Shown: positions 6,745 to 16,059, numbered from the stretch's first letter. The stretch: DNA of 63,404 nt from DAOSWM01 sp035380045 (GCA_035380045.1 DAOSWM010000014.1:1-63404), one strand, 5' to 3'. Translations and numbers: made by a program. The notes: generated by a model from the sequence alone, not told the origin.

Positions 6745-9075
6745 GTGGATTATCTCGACCAACTTAGTGAAGTACAGAAAGACGCAGTAACAACCTCCAA
6801 GGGCCCATCCCTAATTATTGCAGGCGCAGGTTCTGGAAAAACCCGAGTGTTAACCTTTAGAATAGCCCACCTGCTTCAGCAGGGCGTTGCTCCCTGGAGC
6901 ATTCTGGCACTAACCTTTACCAACAAAGCTGCCAAAGAAATGAAGGAGCGAATTGCCGGTGTTGTGGGCGAATCAACCGCCAAACAACTATGGATGGGAA
7001 CCTTCCACTCCATGTTTATGCGCATTCTTCGCCAGGAGGGCGAAAAGTTGGGCTACCCAAAAACCTTCACTATATACGACACGTACGACTCAAAAAATCT
7101 GGTTTCCTCAATCATTAAGGAGCTAAAACTCGACACCCAAACATATAAGGTTGGAGAAGTTTACGGAAAAATATCGTCGGCAAAGAACAACCTCATAACA
7201 CCACAGGCATACGCTGCAAACACAAATTTGGTAGCATACGACAGGCAAACCCGCAAACCCGAGGTTGCGCGAATTTACAGCATGTACGCTCAGCGATGCT
7301 ACAAATCAGCTGCCATGGACTTTGACGATTTACTGCTGAACACCAACATTCTTTTCCGCGATTTCCCTGAGGTACTGGCAAAGTACCAGGACAAGTTCAA
7401 ATACATCCTTGTTGATGAGTACCAGGACACCAACTACAGCCAGTACCTGATTGTAAAAAAACTGGCTGCCAGCCACAAGAACGTATGCGTTGTTGGCGAC
7501 GATGCGCAGAGTATTTACTCGTTTCGCGGAGCCAAAATTGAAAATATCCTGAACTTCAGGAACGATTACCCCGACTACAAGCTATTCAAGCTGGAGCAGA
7601 ACTACCGTTCAACCCAAACCATTGTGAACGCTGCAAACAGCGTAATTGCCAAAAACAGCAAGCAGCTGCAAAAGGTAGCCTACTCAGCAAACTCGGTTGG
7701 CGAAAAAATAAAAATAATTCGAGCATACAACGACCACGAAGAAGGATTCCTTATCGCCTCGGCAATTCTCGATGCATTACGAAACGACCCCATTGACTAC
7801 AAGGAGTTTGCCATTCTTTACCGTACAAACGCCCAATCGCGAATTTTCGAGGAAGCGCTCCGAAAGCGCAACATTCCGTATAGAGTTTACGGAAGTCTTT
7901 CGTTCTACCAACGAAAAGAGGTGAAGGATATAATTGCCTACTTCAGGCTAGCCATAAACCCTCACGACGACGAAGCCCTTAAACGAGTTGTAAACTACCC
8001 CGCCCGTGGAATTGGAAACACAACCATGGAACGAGTTGCCGCAGAGGCAAACCGAACAAACCAGAGTTTATGGACAACCATTGAAAAGTTGGGTTCGGTT
8101 AACCCGGGGCTTAAACCTGCTGCAATTAAAAAACTCAGCGAGTTTCTGAGTATGATCAGGCATTTTGCCAATTTAGTTTTCACAAACGATGCCTACGAGG
8201 CAGCATACGCAATAGCCAAAGAATCGGGAATTATTCGCGAGCTAAAGGCCGACAGCTCCTTCGAAGGAATTGCCCGGTTACAGAATACCGAGGAACTCCT
8301 GAATGGGATTAGCGAATTCATTGAGAACCAAAAGAGCGAAGGCATTAACGAAACCATTACCCTTGCCGATTTCCTCGAAAACGTTTCGCTGCTTACCGAT
8401 GCCGATACCGACAAACCTGAGGATAGAAATAAGGTGAACATAATGACCATCCACTCGGCAAAAGGGCTCGAATTTAGCTACGTTTTCCTTGCTGGTGTTG
8501 AGGAGGACTTGTTCCCATCGAGAATGACCGTGGGCTCGCCCGATGAGCTGGAGGAAGAGCGGAGGCTTTTCTACGTTGCCCTAACCCGTGCCGCCAAGGC
8601 GGCAACAATTTCCTACGCTCAGGTTCGTCACAAATGGGGAACGCTAACCAACTGTGTTCCGAGCCGTTTTATAAATGAGATCGATTCTGAATGGATCGAA
8701 AATACTTCACCTCAGGAAGCAGATGACCCAACTGAATCACCCGAATCAAAAATCCTTCAGCAGAGGGGAACTATGCAACGTGATCGGTTTTTTTCTGGCT
8801 CCCGAGAGAAGGATTCTTACTCAAAACAAAGGAACCTCGAGAGCAAAGGTTTTCGAAAAGTAACGCCCGAATCGAACAGCCAACTACAGGCTAACTTCAC
8901 ACATAACCCCGCCTCCTTGGCAAGCGGTGTTAAGGTACTCCACGATAGATTTGGTGTAGGTACAGTAATTGAGATTGATGGCGAAGGTCAAAACCAGAAA
9001 GCCACCATTCTGTTCAGCGCAGCAGGGAAGAAGTGTTTACTGGTAAAGTTTGCCAAGCTGAAAATTATTGAGTAA
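6745..9075 (+). CDS. ATP-dependent DNA helicase PcrA/UvrD-like
   Basis: Superfamily 1A 3'-5' DNA helicase acting in repair and in clearing blocked replication forks. From the GTG at 6745 the protein is 776 residues and opens MDYLDQLSEVQKDAV, the normal family beginning; the ATG at 6700 would add 15 residues unlike the family and lies upstream of the promoter box. Walker A is AGAGSGKT (26-33). Later motifs include VDEYQDTNYSQY, GDDAQSIYSFRGA, LEQNYRST, TIHSAKGLEF and YVALTRA. The C-terminal 60 residues (GVKVLHDRFGVGTV...) form the small Tudor-like tail common in PcrA. It is monocistronic. Confidence 0.95.
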   Translation: MDYLDQLSEVQKDAVTTSKGPSLIIAGAGSGKTRVLTFRIAHLLQQGVAPWSILALTFTNKAAKEMKERIAGVVGESTAKQLWMGTFHSMFMRILRQEGEKLGYPKTFTIYDTYDSKNLVSSIIKELKLDTQTYKVGEVYGKISSAKNNLITPQAYAANTNLVAYDRQTRKPEVARIYSMYAQRCYKSAAMDFDDLLLNTNILFRDFPEVLAKYQDKFKYILVDEYQDTNYSQYLIVKKLAASHKNVCVVGDDAQSIYSFRGAKIENILNFRNDYPDYKLFKLEQNYRSTQTIVNAANSVIAKNSKQLQKVAYSANSVGEKIKIIRAYNDHEEGFLIASAILDALRNDPIDYKEFAILYRTNAQSRIFEEALRKRNIPYRVYGSLSFYQRKEVKDIIAYFRLAINPHDDEALKRVVNYPARGIGNTTMERVAAEANRTNQSLWTTIEKLGSVNPGLKPAAIKKLSEFLSMIRHFANLVFTNDAYEAAYAIAKESGIIRELKADSSFEGIARLQNTEELLNGISEFIENQKSEGINETITLADFLENVSLLTDADTDKPEDRNKVNIMTIHSAKGLEFSYVFLAGVEEDLFPSRMTVGSPDELEEERRLFYVALTRAAKAATISYAQVRHKWGTLTNCVPSRFINEIDSEWIENTSPQEADDPTESPESKILQQRGTMQRDRFFSGSREKDSYSKQRNLESKGFRKVTPESNSQLQANFTHNPASLASGVKVLHDRFGVGTVIEIDGEGQNQKATILFSAAGKKCLLVKFAKLKIIE

Positions 9076-9115
9076 TTCATTCTGACAACTAACAACGAAA
9101 CAAAACTAGCACAAC

Positions 9116-9146
9116 TTGCTTTTATCCAACAAATCAGTTAGTTTTG
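9116..9146 (+). promoter_or_regulatory. Promoter of DUF4290-murA
   Basis: TTG (9116-9118), 20 bases, then TAGTTTTG (9139-9146), a full match to TAnnTTTG. The same TTG could be taken for a start codon of the downstream frame, but here it fits better as the -33 box. Confidence 0.6.
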
Positions 9147-9238
9147 TAAAAAAATATCAAGCAACAAATTTCAATAAAACAATTACATATAACTCAAAGT
9201 TTTTAAACCCATCGAAGGATAAACACAAAAAGCATAGC

Positions 9239-9832
9239 ATGGATTATAACACCCAGCGTACAAACTTATCGCTACCCGAGTACGGCAGGAACATACAACA
9301 AATGGTAAACCACCTGCTAACCATTGAAGACAGAGAAGAAAGAAGCCGTTTGGCCAAAGTTATTATTGGCGTAATGGGCAACATGAACCCACATCTTCGC
9401 GATGTGAACGATTTTAAGCACAAACTTTGGGATCATATTCATATTATGTCAAACTTTCAACTCGACATTGATTCTCCCTATCCAAAGCCTGATGCCTCGT
9501 CGATTCATGAAAAGCCACGTGAAGTTCCTTACCCCACAAAACCAATAAAATACAAGCATTACGGCAGAACCATTGAGCAAATGATTGAACAAGCCATTGC
9601 AATGGAAGAGGGCGAACAAAAGCAAGTGCTAACACAGCTTATTGCAAATCACATGAAAAAATCGTACCTGATTTGGAATAAGGATTCTGTTTCCGATGAA
9701 GACATCATTCGTGACATGACAGAACTAAGCAAGGGCAAGCTCACCCTTGCTCCCGACTTTAAGTTCAACGAAATACGAGACACCCCCCAAACATACAAGA
9801 AAAAGAAATTTCAGCCCCGAAAGAATAAATAA
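9239..9832 (+). CDS. DUF4290 domain-containing protein
   Basis: A 197-residue cytoplasmic protein of the Bacteroidota-specific DUF4290 family, function unknown. It has two similar halves, each beginning with a YGR.I.QM/YGRTIEQM motif followed by a helical segment (residues about 13-45 and 103-135), and a very basic tail (YKKKKFQPRKNK). The ATG at 9239 is preferred because the upstream frame extension covers the promoter. The stop is 7 bases from the murA ATG, so the two genes are almost certainly co-transcribed; this pairing suggests a link with wall synthesis but does not show one. Confidence 0.9.
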   Translation: MDYNTQRTNLSLPEYGRNIQQMVNHLLTIEDREERSRLAKVIIGVMGNMNPHLRDVNDFKHKLWDHIHIMSNFQLDIDSPYPKPDASSIHEKPREVPYPTKPIKYKHYGRTIEQMIEQAIAMEEGEQKQVLTQLIANHMKKSYLIWNKDSVSDEDIIRDMTELSKGKLTLAPDFKFNEIRDTPQTYKKKKFQPRKNK

Positions 9833-9839
9833 GCAAGCC

Positions 9840-11147
9840 ATGGCGTCATTCCAAATCACTGGAGGCAGTTCGCTGAAAGGCGAAATTACTCCTCAGGGAG
9901 CCAAGAACGAAGCGTTACAAATACTTTGCGCAGTTCTGCTTACCCCTGAAAAGGTTACTATACATAACATTCCTAACATTCGTGATGTTAACAAATTAAT
10001 CGAACTATTAGGTTTGATTGGGGTCGATGTGAAGCGCATTGAAGAATCGTCATACACCTTCAAAGCGGAGAAAATTGATTTCAGCTACATGAAATCAGAC
10101 GATTTCAAAACGAAAGCCACTGCACTTCGGGGTTCAATTATGATAGTTGGCCCGTTGCTTGCTCGTTTCGGAGTTGGCTACATCCCTCAACCAGGGGGCG
10201 ATAAAATTGGGCGCAGAAGGGTTGACACACACTTTATCGGTTTTCAAAAACTGGGCGCTACCTTCCACTTCAACGCCGATGAACACTTCTTTGAAGTAAA
10301 AGGCGATAAGTTAAAGGGTGCATACATGCTTCTCGATGAGGCTTCGGTTACAGGAACCGCAAACATAGTGATGGCTGCAGTATTAACTCCTGGGAAAACC
10401 ACCATCTTTAATGCAGCTTGCGAACCTTACCTTCAACAGCTTTGCAAAATGTTGAACCAAATGGGAGCTAAAATTTCGGGCATTGGGTCGAACCTGCTCA
10501 CCATTGAAGGGGTTGATTCTTTAGGAGGAACTAGCCACACAATCCTTCCCGACATGATTGAAGTGGGTTCATTCATTGGCATGGCAGCCATGACAAAAAG
10601 TGAGATTACCATCAAGAATGTTTCATACGATGATTTAGGAATTATCCCCGACTCATTCCGTCGGTTGGGTATTAAATTCGAAAAACGATGCGATGATATA
10701 TTCATCCCTAAACAAGATAATTACTCCATTGAAACCTTTATCGATGGCTCCATAATGACAATTGCCGATGCACCTTGGCCCGGGCTTACACCCGACCTGC
10801 TAAGCGTATTCCTGGTTGTTGCCACGCAGGCAAAGGGGTCGGTACTCATTCATCAAAAAATGTTCGAAAGCCGACTTTTCTTCGTCGATAAGCTAATCGA
10901 CATGGGAGCTCAAATCATTCTGTGCGACCCGCACAGGGCTGTTGTTGTTGGTCATAACCACGAGTTTCAACTAAAAGCAACATCAATGGTATCGCCCGAC
11001 ATTCGAGCTGGAGTTGCCCTCCTAATCGCAGCTCTCTCAGCTAATGGAATCAGCACCATACATAACATTGAGCAAATCGACAGGGGGTATCAGGATATTG
11101 ACAAGCGGTTGAATGCAATCGGTGCCAATATTGTGAGGTTACAATAA
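9840..11147 (+). CDS. murA: UDP-N-acetylglucosamine 1-carboxyvinyltransferase MurA (Cys-to-Asp variant)
   Basis: Cytoplasmic enzyme for the first committed step of peptidoglycan synthesis, transferring enolpyruvate from PEP to UDP-GlcNAc. The 435 residues open MASFQITGGSSLKGEITPQGAKNEALQ, the standard MurA beginning with the Lys-Asn pair. The flexible loop reads PGGDKIGRRRVD: Asp121 stands where Escherichia coli MurA has Cys115, the residue alkylated by fosfomycin. Enzymes with Asp here stay active and are fosfomycin resistant (known for Mycobacterium and Chlamydia). The ATG at 9840 is 7 bases after the DUF4290 stop; the longer upstream frame is rejected. Confidence 0.96.
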   Translation: MASFQITGGSSLKGEITPQGAKNEALQILCAVLLTPEKVTIHNIPNIRDVNKLIELLGLIGVDVKRIEESSYTFKAEKIDFSYMKSDDFKTKATALRGSIMIVGPLLARFGVGYIPQPGGDKIGRRRVDTHFIGFQKLGATFHFNADEHFFEVKGDKLKGAYMLLDEASVTGTANIVMAAVLTPGKTTIFNAACEPYLQQLCKMLNQMGAKISGIGSNLLTIEGVDSLGGTSHTILPDMIEVGSFIGMAAMTKSEITIKNVSYDDLGIIPDSFRRLGIKFEKRCDDIFIPKQDNYSIETFIDGSIMTIADAPWPGLTPDLLSVFLVVATQAKGSVLIHQKMFESRLFFVDKLIDMGAQIILCDPHRAVVVGHNHEFQLKATSMVSPDIRAGVALLIAALSANGISTIHNIEQIDRGYQDIDKRLNAIGANIVRLQ

Positions 11148-11182
11148 AAATTGCCAAAAAATCGTACTTCTCTGAAAAATTA

Positions 11183-11212
11183 TGCCAATTTGACCGATTG
11201 TATCGATTGGCA
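11183..11212. promoter_or_regulatory. Dyad upstream of grpE-dnaJ, possible operator
   Basis: TGCCAAT (11183-11189) and ATTGGCA (11206-11212) form a perfect 7-bp inverted repeat with a 16-base spacer. It overlaps the probable -33 area of the grpE promoter, whose -7 region is TACACTTTG (11223-11231). It is not a CIRCE element. A repressor or activator site is an inference. Confidence 0.45.
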
Positions 11213-11252
11213 AAACTTTTGTTACACTTTGCGCAAGAAAAAAAATACACAT

Positions 11253-11873
11253 ATGAAAAAGGCATCAACTCAAGAGAAAAACAAGGAAGAAAATGAGCCT
11301 AATACAAAGAAGGCAAATCACATAAAGAATGGGGATGTGGTAAATAACAATGAAGCAAAAAATAGTGAGCAAACCACTGAACATGAAGTTGAAACAAAAG
11401 CAGCAGGTCAGGAAGTTGAACCCAACATAAAGGATGATTTAGAATGCCAGTTAAACGAATTTAAAGATAAATACCTTCGTCTTTCAGCCGAATTCGATAA
11501 CTATCGGAAACGTACTCAACGCGAGAAGATGGACCTCATTAAATTTGGTTCTGAAGATGTGTTGAAAGCATTGCTACCTGTAATTGATGATTTTGAGAGA
11601 GCCATGAAGAGCTTAGACAGCTCTACCGACATTAATGCGGTTAAGCAGGGGCTTCATCTTATCCACTCAAAATTCACCGATTTTCTAAAAAACAATGGCG
11701 TTCAGGAAATACCTGCAGTGGGTATGGAGCTTGACACCGATGTTCACGAAGCAATAACCAAAACTCCCGCTCCAGAAGAAACACTAAAAGGGAAAATTAT
11801 TGACGTAGTAGAGAAAGGCTATAAGCTTAACGAGAAGGTAATTCGTTTCTCAAAAGTTGTTGTTGGAGAATAA
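11253..11873 (+). CDS. grpE: Nucleotide exchange factor GrpE
   Basis: Cochaperone that releases ADP from DnaK. It has 206 residues from the ATG at 11253; the frame is open to 11151 but that stretch is promoter sequence. The first 65 residues are low-complexity Lys/Glu/Asn, then a long coiled-coil helix (about 68-110) and the signature LRLSAEFDNYRKRTQREK, followed by VLKALLPVIDDFERAM and the C-terminal beta domain with VHEAITKTPAP and KGYKLNEKVIRFSKVVV. It is followed 19 bases later by dnaJ; dnaK is not in the window. Confidence 0.96.
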   Translation: MKKASTQEKNKEENEPNTKKANHIKNGDVVNNNEAKNSEQTTEHEVETKAAGQEVEPNIKDDLECQLNEFKDKYLRLSAEFDNYRKRTQREKMDLIKFGSEDVLKALLPVIDDFERAMKSLDSSTDINAVKQGLHLIHSKFTDFLKNNGVQEIPAVGMELDTDVHEAITKTPAPEETLKGKIIDVVEKGYKLNEKVIRFSKVVVGE

Positions 11874-11892
11874 AAAATTGTAACCGAACAAA

Positions 11893-13050
11893 ATGTCAAA
11901 AAGAGATTACTACGAGGTACTGGGTGTTTCGAAGGGCGCCGGAAAGGATGAGATTAAGAAAGCCTACCGGCAAATGGCCATTAAGTATCATCCCGATAAG
12001 AATCCTGGCGATACCGAAGCAGAAGAAAAATTTAAAGAAGCTGCTGAAGCATACGAAGTTTTAAGCGACGATAATAAGCGGGCTCGTTACGACAGGTACG
12101 GGCATGCTGGCATGAATGGGGCTTCAGGTGGAGGTTTCGGCGGGGGTGGAATGACCATAGAAGATATATTCTCTCAATTTGGCGACATATTTGGCGGACA
12201 TTTTGGCGGTTTTGGTGGTTTCGGCGGATTTGGCGGTTCACGAAGTTCAAGAAGAGTAAACAAAGGCTCCGACCTACGAGTTAAAGTGAAATTGAACCTC
12301 GAGGAAATTGCCAACGGAGTTGAGAAAAAGATAAAGGTTAACAAGTATGTTACCTGCAAGGAATGCTCTGGAACCGGAGCGGAGAAGGGATCGTCATACT
12401 CAACTTGCTCAACTTGCAGGGGCTCTGGATACGTTACCCGGGTAACTAACACGCTGCTTGGGCAAATGCAATCAACTCAACCTTGTCCAACTTGTAATGG
12501 TGAGGGGAAAATAATCACCAACAAATGCTCAAGTTGCTCTGGCGAAGGGGTTATTCGAGATTCGGAAGTAATTACCATAAAAATACCTGCAGGAGTTGCC
12601 GAAGGCATGCAAATGTCAGTTGCTGGCAAGGGGAATGCTGCCCGAAGGGGTGGTGTTAACGGCGATTTGCTTGTTCTTATTGAGGAAGAGAAACACCCCG
12701 AACTGGTTCGTGATGGAAACGATTTAATATACAACCTGTACCTAAGTTTCCCCGATGCTGCGCTTGGTGCGCATGTTGAGGTACCAACCGTTGACGGAAA
12801 GGTAAAAATTAAAATTGAACCGGGAACACAACCCGGAAGGGTTCTTCGTTTACGAGGCAAGGGGCTACCCGATGTGAATGGCTACGGCCGTGGCGACCTG
12901 CTACTAACCATCAACGTTTGGGTTCCAAAATCGTTATCGAAGGATGAGAAGTCGTTAATAGAGAAACTTACCAAATCGGCTAACTTCACTCCTGCTCCCG
13001 AAAAGGGAGAAAAGAATTTCTTCGAGAGGATGAGAGGTTTTTTTGAGTAG
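11893..13050 (+). CDS. dnaJ: Chaperone protein DnaJ
   Basis: Hsp40 cochaperone that delivers unfolded clients to DnaK and stimulates its ATPase. It has 385 residues: a J domain (1-70) with the HPD triad at 33-35, a Gly/Phe-rich stretch (about 75-120, GGFGGFGGFGG), a zinc domain with four CxxCxGxG repeats (CKECSGTG, CSTCRGSG, CPTCNGEG, CSSCSGEG; about 155-225) and two client-binding beta domains. It is a complete type I DnaJ, forms an operon with grpE, and its 3' end lies only 5 bases from the convergent kinase gene. Confidence 0.97.
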   Translation: MSKRDYYEVLGVSKGAGKDEIKKAYRQMAIKYHPDKNPGDTEAEEKFKEAAEAYEVLSDDNKRARYDRYGHAGMNGASGGGFGGGGMTIEDIFSQFGDIFGGHFGGFGGFGGFGGSRSSRRVNKGSDLRVKVKLNLEEIANGVEKKIKVNKYVTCKECSGTGAEKGSSYSTCSTCRGSGYVTRVTNTLLGQMQSTQPCPTCNGEGKIITNKCSSCSGEGVIRDSEVITIKIPAGVAEGMQMSVAGKGNAARRGGVNGDLLVLIEEEKHPELVRDGNDLIYNLYLSFPDAALGAHVEVPTVDGKVKIKIEPGTQPGRVLRLRGKGLPDVNGYGRGDLLLTINVWVPKSLSKDEKSLIEKLTKSANFTPAPEKGEKNFFERMRGFFE

Positions 13051-13055
13051 AATAG

Positions 13056-15908
13056 CTAACCTATTAGTTGCTGGATTGCTAAAAAAAGTTTCTCCTTTTC
13101 AATAGGTTTAGAAATATACAAATCGCATCCACAGTTTAACGCCTCCTCCTTGTCGGAGGATAGAGCATATGCTGTTTGTGCAATTATTGGTAGGTCTTTA
13201 CGTATCTTTTTAATTTCTATCGTTGCCTGGTGACCATTCACGCCAGGCATTTTTATGTCCATTAGCACCAAGTCAACTTCTGGGTTAGCTTTACAAATAC
13301 TAATAGCCTCCTCCCCATTCTCAGCCCTGATTACTTTCGCATTTGTGCTTACCAAAAGTTCCTTTAAATAGAAAAAACTGGGATAATCATCCTCCGCAAC
13401 AAGAAAAGTCTTGCTTGTCCAGTCAAATTTTTTGTTCTCCATGTCACTAACTTTTTCATTCCCTCCTTCTGGTTTATTGTATGGTATTGTGAAAAAGAAT
13501 TCCGAACCTTCCCCTTCCTCTGAGTTTACCCATATCTTCCCACCTAGTATTTCAACGTAAGCTTTTGAAATTGGTAGTCCCAAGCCAATCCCTTTTCGGC
13601 TTTCATGAATGGCATTATCAACCTGCCTAAACCTTTCAAAAATACTATCGAAATACCTCTGAGGGATTCCAACCCCCGTATCCTTTACGTAGAATTCAAG
13701 AAAATTATTACTTCTGCTACACCCAACGCTTATGGTTCCCTTGGCAGTGAATTTCAAAGCGTTTAGCAAAAGATTGTTCAAAATCTGCTTCAATTTATAG
13801 TCATCGCTGTAAATCACACTTTCTTTGTCTGTAAGTTTTGTGTGAACTTGAAAACTTATCCCTTTTGATAGGGCCAAAGGGAAGAAAGTTTTTTCAAATT
13901 CTCTCAGCACTTCGTTAACCGAAAACTTAATAGTTGAAATAGAAATTTGTCCGGTATCAATTTTTGAAATTTCAACAATATCATTAATAATACTTAGTAG
14001 TTGCAACCCGTTGGTGTTAATAATCTGCACGTATTCTCTCTGTTTTGCTTCGTCGATATTGTACTCTAGCATTTTAGAGAAGCCACAAATTGCATTCATT
14101 GGGGTACGAATTTCGTGGCTCATGTTTGCCAAAAAAGCTGATTTAAGCCTATCGCTCTCCTCCGCTTTCTCTTTAGCAACCTTAAGCTCGACATTCTGCC
14201 TTTCAATCTCTTCGCTCTTTGACTTTAAAAGAAACTCGGTTTGTTTTTGCGCTGTGATATCGGTTATTGTACCTATATGGCCAATGATTTCATCATCAAC
14301 TATTTCGGGAACAGCATCCCCAAGCACCCATACAACTTCTCCATTGGGTTTTACAAACCGGTACTGAGCAGACGAATGCCTCCCCATTTGTGAGCGGATG
14401 CTCCAATCAATTTTCACCTTATCCTTGTCGGCTGGGTGTACCGACTTGAGCCAACCATCGCCTTTTGCCTCATCAGCTGTTAGTCCCGAAAGTTTACACC
14501 ACATGGGGTTAACATAGGTTGTGTATCCATCGGAACGGGTTCGGAAAACTCCAACAGGAACAATATCAGCCAGGGTATGAAATAGCTGTTCGCTTTTCCT
14601 TAGCTCTTCCTCCGACTTTTTTCGCTGGGTAACATCCTGGGCAAATCCGCACACATACTCAGCGTTTCCTACCTTGAGGTAGAACGATCGCATTTCCTTA
14701 ACCAGTTTTTTTCCATCACGGGTAAGGTGGGTGGTTTCAAATGCCGGTAAGCTTCCCTTCCTCAACTCTTCGAAATGCTCTCTGAAACGTGGCCCGTATA
14801 CTGGGTCGAAAATGCTAACCTTCATTCCAATCATATCCTCAGGGTAGTAGCCTATGCTTTTTGCTGCTGCATGATTTATATAAGATATAACACCATCACT
14901 TTTAACTAGGTAAACTTCACTGAGGGTATTTTGTACCATAAAGTTGAACTTCTGCAACTCGCTTTCGGTGGTTAGGCTCCTTTTTATTTGATTTTCATAC
15001 TCGGCAAGTGTGTTTTCTAGCTCGTAATTCTTCTGGTTTACTTCAGATGTTTTTCTCTTAACGATGCTTCTGGAGTATACTGAGAAAGAAAAGAAGAAAA
15101 CCAGGGAAAGCATTAACGCTCCAAGCAACCACCTCAGGTAACCAGGAATTGAATAGCCGAAGCTATTATTGTTAAGCCACTTCTGTAGGGCTACAAATAA
15201 AACCGAACCGGGATCATTCTTCATTATTGCTAAATGCTTATCAACTGCCTCAATAATATTCCTATGCTTCCCCTTGGTAAATGCAAAGTATACCGGGGCT
15301 GGTCTAAAAATAATATTTGTTGGAACAATCCCCTCGTAAATATGTTTGGTGAAGTAGAAAAATCTATTGGCTACTATTGCATCGGCTGCACCAGATTTAA
15401 GTGCCAATACTGTTGCATCGTAATCAGGATAGGAAAGAAGGTTAACCTGTATGTTAAACTCCCTCTGAAACTCCTTCTCAATATAAGCTTCCTGAACCGA
15501 CTTGCTTAGAACGGCTATATTACTGCCTTCCAAATCATTAATTCTTCTTATGGGTTTCCCTTCAACTGTAAATACTTCCAACCACGACTCCAATACAGGA
15601 ATGGTGTTAAAATCAAGCAACGAGTCTCTTTCTAGGGAGTAGGAAGCATCAAGTAAAACATCAATTTTTCCTTCCCTTAAATCCGATATGTTCTGCTCCC
15701 AAGAGGCAAATATGTACTCACATTTCCATTTTTCTTTTCTTGCAATCTCGTTGAATACATCAACAAAAAAACCGTTCGGATTTCCCTTCCCATCAACAAA
15801 CACTTTGGGGCTATTCTGGTAAATACCAACCCTTAACGTATCGCTACTAGCGAAAGCATTGGCAAAAAGAAGCAGCAGTATAATACTAGAAAAAAATATT
15901 GACCTCAT
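13056..15908 (-). CDS. Hybrid sensor histidine kinase with periplasmic solute-binding sensor, two PAS domains and receiver
   Basis: Inner-membrane signalling protein of 950 residues. In order: signal peptide (1-20), a periplasmic SBP_bac_3-like sensor (about 23-250, LRVGIYQNSPKVF...GFFVDVFNEIARKE), one membrane helix (about 257-280), a short coiled coil, PAS domains at about 320-430 and 440-560, a HisKA dimerisation domain with His598 in SHEIRTPMN, a HATPase domain with NLLLNALKF, DTGVGIP and GIGLGLPI, and a C-terminal receiver whose phosphoacceptor is Asp884 in LMDIKMPG. The sensor probably binds an amino acid or similar small molecule (inference). No DNA-binding regulator lies next to it, so its target is elsewhere. 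Confidence 0.93.
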   Translation of the reverse strand: MRSIFFSSIILLLLFANAFASSDTLRVGIYQNSPKVFVDGKGNPNGFFVDVFNEIARKEKWKCEYIFASWEQNISDLREGKIDVLLDASYSLERDSLLDFNTIPVLESWLEVFTVEGKPIRRINDLEGSNIAVLSKSVQEAYIEKEFQREFNIQVNLLSYPDYDATVLALKSGAADAIVANRFFYFTKHIYEGIVPTNIIFRPAPVYFAFTKGKHRNIIEAVDKHLAIMKNDPGSVLFVALQKWLNNNSFGYSIPGYLRWLLGALMLSLVFFFSFSVYSRSIVKRKTSEVNQKNYELENTLAEYENQIKRSLTTESELQKFNFMVQNTLSEVYLVKSDGVISYINHAAAKSIGYYPEDMIGMKVSIFDPVYGPRFREHFEELRKGSLPAFETTHLTRDGKKLVKEMRSFYLKVGNAEYVCGFAQDVTQRKKSEEELRKSEQLFHTLADIVPVGVFRTRSDGYTTYVNPMWCKLSGLTADEAKGDGWLKSVHPADKDKVKIDWSIRSQMGRHSSAQYRFVKPNGEVVWVLGDAVPEIVDDEIIGHIGTITDITAQKQTEFLLKSKSEEIERQNVELKVAKEKAEESDRLKSAFLANMSHEIRTPMNAICGFSKMLEYNIDEAKQREYVQIINTNGLQLLSIINDIVEISKIDTGQISISTIKFSVNEVLREFEKTFFPLALSKGISFQVHTKLTDKESVIYSDDYKLKQILNNLLLNALKFTAKGTISVGCSRSNNFLEFYVKDTGVGIPQRYFDSIFERFRQVDNAIHESRKGIGLGLPISKAYVEILGGKIWVNSEEGEGSEFFFTIPYNKPEGGNEKVSDMENKKFDWTSKTFLVAEDDYPSFFYLKELLVSTNAKVIRAENGEEAISICKANPEVDLVLMDIKMPGVNGHQATIEIKKIRKDLPIIAQTAYALSSDKEEALNCGCDLYISKPIEKEKLFLAIQQLIG

Positions 15909-16059
15909 TGAACCCCATTTTTTTTCAGCAACTCAAAATGCAAATAAAATTACAAAAAAAAATTATCCAATTCAAGCAAAAGGAACAAATCCTATCGCTC
16001 AACCAATGTGCAAAAGGTTTATTATAATGGAAGTTCATTCAAATCATGAATTGTTTTTT

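Noticed and set aside
9116..9238. TTG-started extension of the DUF4290 frame
   Set aside because: The TTG fits the -33 box of a promoter and the extension is low-complexity; the ATG at 9239 matches the family start.
9747..9839. Extended murA frame from 9747
   Set aside because: It overlaps DUF4290 and adds residues unlike any MurA; the ATG at 9840 gives the standard start.
11183..11212. CIRCE element upstream of grpE
   Set aside because: The sequence and spacer do not match TTAGCACTC-N9-GAGTGCTAA.
11208..11222. Sigma-54 promoter before grpE
   Set aside because: The -12 element is GT instead of GC, so the match is too weak to claim.
11151..11252. Extended grpE frame from 11151
   Set aside because: This stretch holds the dyad and promoter; the product from 11253 has a normal N-terminus.
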